From positions 86,708 to 150,707 of IMG/VR virus record IMGVR_UViG_3300024496_000013: a stretch of 64,000 bases of DNA. One strand, written 5' to 3'. The stretch is from a virus. Below the pieces are notes generated by a model that made no database searches, was not told the DNA's origin, and was given only the letters and a program-made list of their open reading frames with translations. Below are positions 9,425-18,100 of the stretch, piece by piece (positions within the stretch are counted from its first letter, which is position 1; the number at the start of each line of letters is the position of its first letter). A program made the position numbers and the translations under genes.

Positions 9425-10075
9425 ATGAGAAAGTTATTTCAAATTACATTGCCCGACGAACCATACAAAACAGCCACTACTAAAAATCAAAAAGTAGACT
9501 GTATGTATGTGGGCCCACGATATATGGTACTTTGTATCGATAATACTACTGATTTAGTAAAATATGTAGGTAGACGTGCTGACACGATCGAAGAAGCAGA
9601 ATTAGATAATCACGTAGAAGATGATCATTATCATGTTTTGCTAGATGCTTCTGTGAATACATTTGAAGCAGCATATCTTACAGGACAGTACGAACACGGT
9701 GAGATAGAGAATTATACCGAAACGTTACCTACAAAAAACGCAGCAGGTGAGTTCGAAACTTATACATATCACTATGATGATTACAGAGGTATTATAGGAC
9801 AGATTTATTGGAATCAGGTTCTTTATTACAATCCTTCAAATAAAACTTTCAAAGAACCCGCAAGAAGAGAACATGCTACTGACTGGGATCAAGTAGTAAA
9901 AACTACTAAAGATGGGGCTGCTGAAATACGTAAAATGTTAGAAGCTAATGATTATTTTCCAGCTCAATTAGCAGTTATCAATGAATATCTAGATTGGGTT
10001 GATACTTTTGAAGAAAAGTATGCTGATGTAGATCATTGGAAAGTTCCATTTCCACCATATCCAAACATGGCTTAA
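9425..10075 (+). CDS. Conserved phage protein of unknown function, fibre cluster
   Basis: This 216-residue, acidic, Tyr-rich protein has no signal peptide or membrane helix. I do not recognise the family with confidence. Visible features are a compact N-terminal half (CMYVGPRYMVLCIDN, KYVGRRADTIEEAE), a Tyr/His-rich middle (TYTYHYDDYRGIIGQIYW) and a Pro-rich end (KVPFPPYPNM). It lies directly after the Cys-rich triplet with its own late promoter, so a role in fibre attachment or assembly is plausible but unproven. It could also be an assembly chaperone. Confidence 0.6.
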   Translation: MRKLFQITLPDEPYKTATTKNQKVDCMYVGPRYMVLCIDNTTDLVKYVGRRADTIEEAELDNHVEDDHYHVLLDASVNTFEAAYLTGQYEHGEIENYTETLPTKNAAGEFETYTYHYDDYRGIIGQIYWNQVLYYNPSNKTFKEPARREHATDWDQVVKTTKDGAAEIRKMLEANDYFPAQLAVINEYLDWVDTFEEKYADVDHWKVPFPPYPNMA

Positions 10076-10082
10076 TTTAGTC

Positions 10083-10140
10083 TGGACCAGATCTAGGTCG
10101 ACTGTTACCGTATAGCTAATATATAGTAGCACTCGACCTA
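10083..10140 (+). promoter_or_regulatory. Dyad-rich leader before the GT9/carbamoyltransferase operon
   Basis: The 81-base gap contains an 8-base inverted repeat, TAGGTCGA (10094-10101) and TCGACCTA (10133-10140), separated by 31 bases. A smaller palindrome, TCTGG-A-CCAGA, lies at 10081-10091. The loop is AT-rich (TAATATATAG). It could be an operator, an RNA stem in the leader, or a promoter with TATATA as -10. A GGAG Shine-Dalgarno follows just before the ATG at 10157. Confidence 0.4.
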
Positions 10141-10156
10141 TATTCTTGGAGACTAA

Positions 10157-11113
10157 ATGGAACAGCAACAACCAACACAGCGATCAAAAGCCTTTTTCTT
10201 AAATGGCGGCGCTGGCAGAGTTCTATGCTCTATCCCGGCATTAGAAAAATACGAAGAAGAATCAGGGGATAAAGATTTCATCATAGTGTGCGAAGGTGGT
10301 ACGGAAGTGTTCAAAGGACATCCTACACTAGACAGCAGAACATATGACAATTGGCACAAGAATCTTTTTGTAGAAAAAATCAAAGATCGCGATTGTGTAA
10401 CACCCGAGCCTTATAGAGTTTGGGAATATTACAATCAAAAATGCGATCTAGCACAGGCATTTGATATCGAAATCAATAGAAAAGGCATTAGAGAATTACC
10501 TAAACCTAATCTAAGATTGAGCAAAGACGAATTGTTAGTAGGTAGACAGCTAATCGCCGACGTCAAGAAAAAAATCAAGAAAGAAAAAATCATAGTTTTC
10601 CAACCATTTGGCCGAGGCATAGACTATGTCGATGGTTCTTTTGTAGATCGTACTAACAGAAGCTTTGAATTTAAAGATGTAAAATCAATCATACGAAAAC
10701 TTCAAGAAGCCAATTACGGTGTCGTAATGATGGGAGAAATGCGGCTCGATCTTACCAGCGAAAAACTAAAAGATGATGTAGCAGCACCAGAAAACACTAC
10801 CATAAGACAGTGGGCAGCTATCATCAAATACGCAGATCATTTCTTGGGCTGTGACAGTGTGGGTCAACACCTAGCCTATATCGTAGGCAAACAATCTACT
10901 GTAGTATTCGGATCTACATATCCAGTTAACGTGTCTTACCCTAATTGTAAGTACATGAATCTTCTAGATATGGCTGAAGAAATAAGAGAATATAGTCCTA
11001 TCAGGATTACACTAGACGAACGTATTGATAGAAAACTAGAAGGAGTTATGTCCATGACTCCGGAAATTGTTGATTATGTAGTGAATGCTGTTTTAGGGAA
11101 GAAACAAAAATGA
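10157..11113 (+). CDS. GT9/heptosyltransferase-like glycosyltransferase
   Basis: This 318-residue protein has the layout of GT-B fold family 9 enzymes, which move heptose from ADP-heptose to LPS core sugars. The N-terminus shows a Gly-rich loop (NGGAGRVLCSIPALEKY, residues 13-29). The C-terminal half shows the donor-site pattern of this family: AIIKYADHFLGCDSVGQHLAYIVGKQ, then a VVFGSTYP-like turn at about residues 220-255. It starts behind a GGAG site and overlaps the carbamoyltransferase by 4 bases (ATGA), so the two are coupled. The ADP-heptose genes at 21.7 kb could supply the donor. The acceptor is unknown. A GT9 relative using another sugar is the main alternative. Confidence 0.65.
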   Translation: MEQQQPTQRSKAFFLNGGAGRVLCSIPALEKYEEESGDKDFIIVCEGGTEVFKGHPTLDSRTYDNWHKNLFVEKIKDRDCVTPEPYRVWEYYNQKCDLAQAFDIEINRKGIRELPKPNLRLSKDELLVGRQLIADVKKKIKKEKIIVFQPFGRGIDYVDGSFVDRTNRSFEFKDVKSIIRKLQEANYGVVMMGEMRLDLTSEKLKDDVAAPENTTIRQWAAIIKYADHFLGCDSVGQHLAYIVGKQSTVVFGSTYPVNVSYPNCKYMNLLDMAEEIREYSPIRITLDERIDRKLEGVMSMTPEIVDYVVNAVLGKKQK

Positions 11114-12924
11114 GTGAAAGCAAGAATCCAATGTTAAACACTGGCTGGATCGCAGCCATAGCTAGAGGTCATAATTCAGGTATCTGTCTATTCAAAGACG
11201 GAGAGATCGTTTTTTCTGCTGAAGAAGAAAGATTTACCAGACAGAAATACGACGGCGGTCCGTATGCTTCGATGATGAAAATCAAAGAATACACAGACAA
11301 AATCGATTATCTAGTAGTAGCACACACACAAAAATTAAATGAAACTGCGGGTCGTGTTGACTATTCTGGTGATGATGTATACACAGGATTAGCTCGTAAG
11401 ATGAATCTTATTGATCGAAAAGCTGATTTACATAATCATCCTCAAGTAATTGACCTTAGTTTTATGCATCATAAGCTACACGCTGCTTGTGCGTTTTATC
11501 GTTCGGGATTTGATGATGCTGTAGCATTGATTGTAGATGGTGCCGGTACTTTCATCCAGATGTCTTATGCTAACCAACCTATATGGGTATGGGAAGTAGA
11601 AAGTATCGTAGACTGTTCATATCCATCAAAGTTCAAAACTTTGTACAAGCATTATGGTACTAGAGAGCCTATTGCTGGTGCTATCGAAACTAGCATTCCG
11701 TCTGATCAGTACGGTGAAGTAAATGATTTTCATGCTGCCGTATTATCAGACAGAGCAGGTATCGTTAAGACTTACGAAGCAGTCACAGAATATTGTGGGT
11801 TCAGTGCTATCGAAGCAGGCAAGACTATGGGATTGTTCCCATACGGACAGAAAAACGATAAGATTCCTCCATTGTTTGATTTTACATCTAAGGTACCCTT
11901 ATCAAACAGAAATGTTATAGTTCCAGCATATCCTTCGTCTGCTAGAGTCAACGCACAACTATTTGATTATTTGGACGAAGAAATTCCAGAAGGAGTAGAT
12001 CCTACTAAATTACAAAGTCGTAGAGATTTGGCTTATGCTTGTCAAACACAGACTCAAGACCAAGTAGTGAGATTGATACGAAAAGCTGTAGAAATTAGCG
12101 GCAAGAAGAAAGTAGTGATCAGCGGTGGCTATGGTCTTAACTGTGTGGCCAATTATCATTATCTAGAAGCATTGAAAGACGGGGGTATCGAAATTTATGT
12201 AGAACCTATCTCTAACGATGCCGGAACAGCTATGGGAGCAGGACTGATGTTTTGGCATGCCATGACTGACAACACAGACATACAGAAACTAGATACCCTT
12301 TACCTCGGACCTAAGTACGAATATACACAGGAAGAAATTGCGGAAAAGGTCAAGTACGCAGGTGGCGAGTTGACAGACGCTACCAATGAACAAGTAGTAG
12401 AACTGCTACGTTCTAAGAATATCGTGACGATCTTCCAAGGTAGATCAGAAAACGGTCCGAGGGCCCTAGGCAATAGAAGTGTTTTATTTGATCCTACATT
12501 TCCAGATGGAAAGGATTTTGTAAACACTGTCAAACGTCGAGAATATTTCCGTCCTTTTGCGGGCAGCATTATACATGATGTTGTACATGATTGGTTTGAT
12601 CTGCGCGGCATGGATGAAAGTCCTCACATGATGTATGCTGTAAACTGTAAGCCCGGAATCGCAGAAAAGATACCCAGCATCATACACGTAGACGGTACCT
12701 GTAGAATACAGACTGTAAAACGTGAGCAAAATCCTCATTATTATGATTTGATCAAGGCTTTTTATACAGCTACAGGAATTCCTATCCTGTTTAATACCAG
12801 CTTTAATTTGGGCGGTGATCCGCTAGTAGAAACACTAGATGATGCTATAGATACCTTGATACGCAGCGATATAGAGTATCTGTACCTGCCAGAATACGGC
12901 AAACTGATCAAAATAGCCAACTGA
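11110..12924 (+). CDS. O-carbamoyltransferase, NodU/CmcH/TobZ family
   Basis: This 604-residue protein matches the usual two-domain length of this family, which transfers a carbamoyl group from carbamoyl phosphate via carbamoyl-AMP to a sugar or antibiotic hydroxyl. The N-terminal ASKHA/Kae1-like domain begins with AIARGHNSGICLFKDGEIVFSAEEERFTRQK and has the metal-binding MHHKLHAACAFY (about residue 119) and a VDGAGTF phosphate loop. The YrdC-like C-terminal part has GRSENGPRALGNRSVLFDP (about residue 446) and FNTSFNLGGDPLVET near the end. All look intact. It is co-translated with the GT9-like gene and ends at a strong terminator. The likely substrate is a glycan made by the neighbouring transferase. 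Confidence 0.88.
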   Translation: MSESKNPMLNTGWIAAIARGHNSGICLFKDGEIVFSAEEERFTRQKYDGGPYASMMKIKEYTDKIDYLVVAHTQKLNETAGRVDYSGDDVYTGLARKMNLIDRKADLHNHPQVIDLSFMHHKLHAACAFYRSGFDDAVALIVDGAGTFIQMSYANQPIWVWEVESIVDCSYPSKFKTLYKHYGTREPIAGAIETSIPSDQYGEVNDFHAAVLSDRAGIVKTYEAVTEYCGFSAIEAGKTMGLFPYGQKNDKIPPLFDFTSKVPLSNRNVIVPAYPSSARVNAQLFDYLDEEIPEGVDPTKLQSRRDLAYACQTQTQDQVVRLIRKAVEISGKKKVVISGGYGLNCVANYHYLEALKDGGIEIYVEPISNDAGTAMGAGLMFWHAMTDNTDIQKLDTLYLGPKYEYTQEEIAEKVKYAGGELTDATNEQVVELLRSKNIVTIFQGRSENGPRALGNRSVLFDPTFPDGKDFVNTVKRREYFRPFAGSIIHDVVHDWFDLRGMDESPHMMYAVNCKPGIAEKIPSIIHVDGTCRIQTVKREQNPHYYDLIKAFYTATGIPILFNTSFNLGGDPLVETLDDAIDTLIRSDIEYLYLPEYGKLIKIAN

Positions 12925-12952
12925 AAAAAGCCCCGCAAGGGGCTTTTTTATT
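12925..12952 (+). terminator. Intrinsic terminator after the carbamoyltransferase
   Basis: AAAAAAGCCCC pairs with GGGGCTTTTTT across a GCAA tetraloop, directly after the stop codon, with a run of six T. The A-tract/T-tract symmetry would also make it work on the opposite strand. Confidence 0.92.
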
Positions 12953-12965
12953 ATGTCCGAAATCA

Positions 12966-12973
12966 GTTAAATA
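12966..12973 (+). promoter_or_regulatory. T4-type late promoter (GTTAAATA) with SD leader
   Basis: GTTAAATA follows the terminator. The predicted transcript has a leader of about 15 bases with AAGAGAG before the ATG at 12994. Confidence 0.5.
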
Positions 12974-12993
12974 CATAATACAAGAGAGTGACC

Positions 12994-14541
12994 ATGACTG
13001 ATTTCAACAAGTTTTTTAACATAGACGTAAAGAACACATTAGGGTTAAAAAACGGGGTGAACTTTAACTATAAAGGGCCCTGGGTACAGGTCTATGAAAA
13101 TACAGAACTAGATCGTTGGTATGTTGGTGATTTTGCCAGCGCCAATTATCATATTTCTATCGAATTCAACTCTAACAAAAAAGAAACATTATCAGTTTTA
13201 GTAGTTGCCCGCCCAGGGTATGCCAACTATACAGTTTACGGGCGTGTGGCTATCGACGATGAATTAGTTGATATATCTGCGGTGGTTAATAATAACCATC
13301 TATCTTTGATATTGAATCCAAAAGTAGCAGCATACAAAGGTATGCGAGCAATATTTACAGCCACATATGCTGGTACGTTGACCGCACTATCTATACCTGC
13401 TACCCCGACATTTTTAGTCCCAGATACTAGTCCAAATTCAGGCAGCGGAACTCCTGGTACCGGCAGTTCGGCTATAGATCTAACCAGCATCACTACAGAT
13501 GTAGTACCTTTAGATACCGGAGTTAAAGACCTAGGCAAAACAGGAAAACGCTGGAGAGATCTTTTCATCAGCGGAAATTTAAACATCAATGGCGCTATCA
13601 TTGGTGCTTCTAACAATGCTGTCGATTTACCAACAGGTAGCACTATCGGCGGATCTACGTTAAAATCTTTTTCTACGGTTTCGGTAGCAGGACAAAACAG
13701 TATAACAACTTCTTTAGTAGGTGACAGTTTTACTATAGCAGCAGGAACTGGTATTTCTTTAACCACCGATTCTATTAATAAAGTATTAACTATAACCAAC
13801 ACAGGATCCGGCAGCAGCAGTGGTGGAACTACAGTTTCTGCGTCAGGTTTTGGCATCATAGCGGTTTCTGGACAGAACAATGTGTTGGCTACTAGATCGA
13901 CAGACTCAGTACAGTTCATAGCCGGTAGTGGTATGACTATTACCACTAACCCTACGAACAAAACGATAACTTTTGTGTCATCGGGCGGAAGTGGTGGCAG
14001 TGGCGGAACAGCAACACAGGCCATAATCAATGAAATCACGACAGGTGAATATCCGATGGTGCTAGCTGCCGGTATCGATCCTTTGTCTGGCAAGGCTCTT
14101 TATGCTAACACAAACTATAAGCTCAATATCGATACCGGCGTATTAAGTGTATCGTCTACTAGTTCTCGATGGGCAGACTTAGCAGAAAATTATCTAGCTG
14201 ATCGAGACTATGCTCCGGGTACCGTTGTAGAATTTGGTGGACAATTAGAAATTACCCAAGCTGGCGTAGTATCAAAAAAGATAGCAGGAATCATATCAAC
14301 TAGACCGGCACACCTCATGAATGGAGAATTGAAAGGCGAGTATGTAAAACCTGTAGCACTAGCAGGAAGAGTTCCGTGTAAAGTAACAGGTAAGGTTAAA
14401 AAAGGTGACATGATGGTCAGTGCCGGGGGCGGAAAAGCCAAGGCATCTTCTAATCCCGAAATAGGCTCAGTTATCGGAAAAGCATTAGAAGATTTTGATG
14501 GGGTTGACGGTACGATAGAAGTCGTAGTCGGTAGAATTTGA
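12994..14541 (+). CDS. Tail fibre with Peptidase_G2-like C-terminal domain
   Basis: I chose ATG 12994 (515 residues) over the in-frame GTG six bases upstream because it is better spaced from AAGAGAG. Residues 1-130 form a compact N-terminal domain. DLGKTGKRWRDLFISGNL at about 178 is a motif common in marine phage fibres. The middle is Ser/Gly-rich beta repeats. From about residue 388, SSRWADLAENYLADRDYAPGTVV through VPVKV-like strands to the end resembles the Peptidase_G2/intramolecular chaperone-type domain found at the end of fibres. It probably helps trimerisation and may be cleaved off. The next fibre gene follows 30 bases later behind its own late promoter. Confidence 0.78.
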   Translation: MTDFNKFFNIDVKNTLGLKNGVNFNYKGPWVQVYENTELDRWYVGDFASANYHISIEFNSNKKETLSVLVVARPGYANYTVYGRVAIDDELVDISAVVNNNHLSLILNPKVAAYKGMRAIFTATYAGTLTALSIPATPTFLVPDTSPNSGSGTPGTGSSAIDLTSITTDVVPLDTGVKDLGKTGKRWRDLFISGNLNINGAIIGASNNAVDLPTGSTIGGSTLKSFSTVSVAGQNSITTSLVGDSFTIAAGTGISLTTDSINKVLTITNTGSGSSSGGTTVSASGFGIIAVSGQNNVLATRSTDSVQFIAGSGMTITTNPTNKTITFVSSGGSGGSGGTATQAIINEITTGEYPMVLAAGIDPLSGKALYANTNYKLNIDTGVLSVSSTSSRWADLAENYLADRDYAPGTVVEFGGQLEITQAGVVSKKIAGIISTRPAHLMNGELKGEYVKPVALAGRVPCKVTGKVKKGDMMVSAGGGKAKASSNPEIGSVIGKALEDFDGVDGTIEVVVGRI

Positions 14542-14544
14542 TCA

Positions 14545-14552
14545 AATAAATA
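14545..14552 (+). promoter_or_regulatory. T4-type late promoter (AATAAATA) with SD leader
   Basis: AATAAATA lies just after the previous stop. A leader of about 14 bases with AGCGGG precedes the ATG at 14572. Confidence 0.55.
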
Positions 14553-14571
14553 TAGGGCTAGCGGGTAAAAA

Positions 14572-15120
14572 ATGACTACAAACAGCAAAAGATTAAGCTC
14601 AGATTATGGATTTAAAAGTCCTGGATTTTCTGTAGATTCAAACGGAAACATCACCGGTACCAGTTTAGGTATAAAAGGTGTAAGTATCATCGATAGCACA
14701 GGAGCATTGACATCCAACGTCAAAATTACTTCTATCGAAGTCCTGGGATCTTTACAAAATCTCGATGTCAATGGCAATGTAAACATACGTAATGGCAGTG
14801 TTTCTAGACTGTCAGTTAACGCAGGAAGAGTAGTGATCAAAAGTGGTACTACTGGCACTATCGACAATATGAATATCGGTACTATAACACCTGGAACAGT
14901 ATCAACATATAATCTCAGTATAGTCAATAATGGCTCTAGTCCAGGTAATCTCAATGTCAGTGGCGCAGATATAGTAGCTAATAATGCTACAATTTCGGGT
15001 AATATAATTGCCACAGGCTATATCTTGTTAGCCAATAGTCCAACCGCAGCCACTCACGCAGTTAGAAAAGACTATGTGGATTCTAGCGCGATTACATACG
15101 CAGTAGCTTTTGGAGCATAA
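14572..15120 (+). CDS. Short tail fibre / fibre-tip protein
   Basis: This 182-residue protein is rich in Ile/Asn/Gly beta repeats (SLGIKGVSIIDSTGALTSN, then repeated NxNGNVNIRNGS-type turns), typical of a beta-helical fibre shaft. The C-terminus ATHAVRKDYVDS is the common fibre motif in which a preceding helix registers three chains (compare LPTQRAIKAYV in the first fibre). It has no enzyme motif. It lies between the Peptidase_G2-type fibre and the second giant fibre, 7 bases upstream of the latter. Confidence 0.72.
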   Translation: MTTNSKRLSSDYGFKSPGFSVDSNGNITGTSLGIKGVSIIDSTGALTSNVKITSIEVLGSLQNLDVNGNVNIRNGSVSRLSVNAGRVVIKSGTTGTIDNMNIGTITPGTVSTYNLSIVNNGSSPGNLNVSGADIVANNATISGNIIATGYILLANSPTAATHAVRKDYVDSSAITYAVAFGA

Positions 15121-15127
15121 GTAAAAG

Positions 15128-18100
15128 ATGGCAAAGAAAAAAATAGACAACTATGTGTTTAGACCGGGTATAGGCTATAACAGCTATCTATATCCCAATG
15201 CTTATGCTTCTCTAAATAACAACTTAAATTTTATACAGGCAGAAGTAACAGCATACTTAGACTACAAAATAGCTCAAGACACTGCGGTCAATTTGCTGCC
15301 TAATGCTGTAGCACTATTGACTAATAATAGACTTTGGTTAGCCAATGAAATAACAGCCTATATCGCATATAATGTTAGTCAAGGTACTCCAGGGTTTACT
15401 GGTCGAACTTATGATGCTGCTAAATGTACCAGCGACGTATCTAAAGTTATTACCGCATATATAAACGATTTACGATATGGCGGAAATGAAAATACTATAA
15501 CGGCTATTTCATATTATTGGGTAGGTTCTGTTCCGCAGATTGCCGGCACAAGATTTTTAGAAATAGCAGGATATACCTATCTAAAATCTCTGATAGCTAA
15601 TTATGTGTTTACAAGAACAGCACCTCCCACAGTCTATCAATCAGGAACAGGTCTGACCCAAAACACATCAGGCTCAAATGCTGAATCATCAGCGGTAACT
15701 AAGATGAATGTTCTAACACAGAACACTATCGATGTTATTACTAGCGGATTGGGCAGCTTGCCGGCTACACAGTTAAAGACAGCTACATTTGCCAACTATA
15801 CCTATGATTCTCAGTTGTGTATCAGAGATTTAAATTTTGTATTAAATGCCTATCTACATGATATACGTTACGGCGGCAATGAACAGACTGTCTATGTTGT
15901 AGGATTTTACTGGAACGGTACAGTTGCGCAAGTTAACGGAAGTAGACAACCGGAAATACAAGCACACACCTATGTCTATCAATTGATAGCCAATTATATT
16001 ATTAAAAATCTTCAGACACCTACGCCTTATCAAGGTATAGTACCGCAGGTTATCGTACCGTCGTTGACATACGAAAGTGCGGCTGGCGCACAAGTCACTT
16101 ATCTAGGTTCTACACTAGTTTCGGTTATTGCTAATGGGTTGTCTTCTTTACCGTCTATAATTCCAGCTACTAATGGACAGTTAAAAATACAAGGTAATTA
16201 CACCTTAAGTGATTTCCTATTAATTACTAATACAACCACTAACACCATTATCTATAACTTTACTAATCCTGCCAACGGCGGTGTTATAGTTACTAACAGT
16301 TCAGAATTTTCTGATCCTATGGTTAACAGTGGCGGCAACTTCCCCGATAATCCTATCACAGATAGTGATTTCCCTCAGTTTAGGCAGATAACAGATACAG
16401 TAACATTCATAGAATTTATATCAGATACTTCATCTATGAGCAGCACAGACAGTCTACAGATATTTGTAGAAGTGCCAGAGCTTACTGTAAGGCCATACGA
16501 TTTTGGAACTGATGCTATCGAGCGTATGCGTGTGGCTACACCACAGTCCATGCTTGACGCTGACTTTGAATACGGACTTCAGCCTACCAAGTGGCAAGCT
16601 ATAGCTATGGCTAGAGGATACCCTAGCATATACGAAATTCCTGGAACAGATCAGAATCTAATTTCTATTATAACTGATGCTTCAACAGGCACCAGTGGTG
16701 TAGGTGGCAGTCTTATCACTGTTACCACTGCTAGCAATCACGGATTTAGCACAGGACAACCTATAACAGTGAGAGGTCTAGATCCTTCTGTGTTTGGTTT
16801 TGCTAGAGCAGAAGGTAGTTATATCATCACGGCTGTACCAACGACAAAAAGTTTTTCATATTATGCCAAAGCAAAAGTAGGTACTGTTGCCAGCACATCG
16901 TTATTAACAACCTATACTAGTGTAAGACAGGGTGGGTTTTTTACCGGAGCTGAAATAGGTACGCCATCTTTTACTGTGCTCAGCAACGGATCTACAGGTA
17001 CTGTTACTACAGTATTTGCGACCAATTCTGGCAGTAACAGGTTTGCGTTCACTACCGCAGGTGCTCCATCTATTGGTGCTCCAATCTCCGGAACTGGTAT
17101 TCCTACAGGATCACAGATAACCAGTATCGTGGGTTCAGGTGGAGTTATTGTTACTCCTATATTAACTTCAGATTATCTAGCAGGAGTTTCGGAAATAGAT
17201 GTTGCTAGTACAGCAAACATTCTCATCGGTGAAGCAGTAAACAATGGTGTAGGCACAGCTATATTTGTCACAGCAATCAACAATAATACTTTGACATTCA
17301 GCGCACCTTTCCAGGCACCTTTAATAGGAAATACAGTGACTTATTCTACTGTATCAGGCACTAATATTGTTGGAACAGGTAATGGTGCTACTTTCAATGT
17401 GACTAGGAATTCTACAGTTGATTATACTGTAGCTGTCAACGCAGCCGGTACTGGTTATGCTGTTGGAGATACTATAAAAATCCTCGGCAGCAATGTAGGT
17501 GGAGTCACACCAGTCCACGATTTCTATGTCACTGTTTCTGGATTATCTGGCAGCGGTATACTAACAGTAAACATAACCGGAGGAGTTGCTAATCCTATTG
17601 ATAACCAAACTATTTCGGCAGATAACACTGTCTATACGACTGCTAGCACCGGAACTAATGCTGTATTTTCAGTGACACGCGGAGTATCAGCTTACACCGT
17701 TAACATCACCAATGGTGGCAGTGGCTATAGTATCAATGAAACTTTTACAATCTTAGGAACAGCATTTACCTTTGGTGCTACGACTGCCAATGATGTTACT
17801 ATAACAGTAGTAGATGTTTCTGCGTCATACACGGGTGTCAGTGGTACAGTTTCACCAGCAGGTGGTAATGGAGCTACTTTCAATGTTACTAGAGTAAACG
17901 CAGTCTATACATTGGTCACCTTGGTTAATCCTGGAACTAACTATTCTCTAGGCGATACTATCACTATATTAGGAACAGATCTAGGTGGTACTACCACGAC
18001 TAACGATCTTACCATATCAGTGTCAGGAATTGGTGTCACAGGTAATGTGGCGTCATTTACGTTCTCAGGTACAGCCGGCGGGACTGGAGCGGTAGCCACT

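Noticed and set aside
10076-10156. Possible tRNA in the gap with strong inverted repeats
   Set aside because: No T-loop GTTCRA box and no cloverleaf pairing could be built; it is better described as a leader dyad.
13236-14093. 285-codon minus-strand open frame
   Set aside because: It is antisense to the Peptidase_G2-type fibre, is a Val/Pro/Leu-rich mirror of its Thr/Ser-rich codons, and has no ribosome-binding site or promoter.
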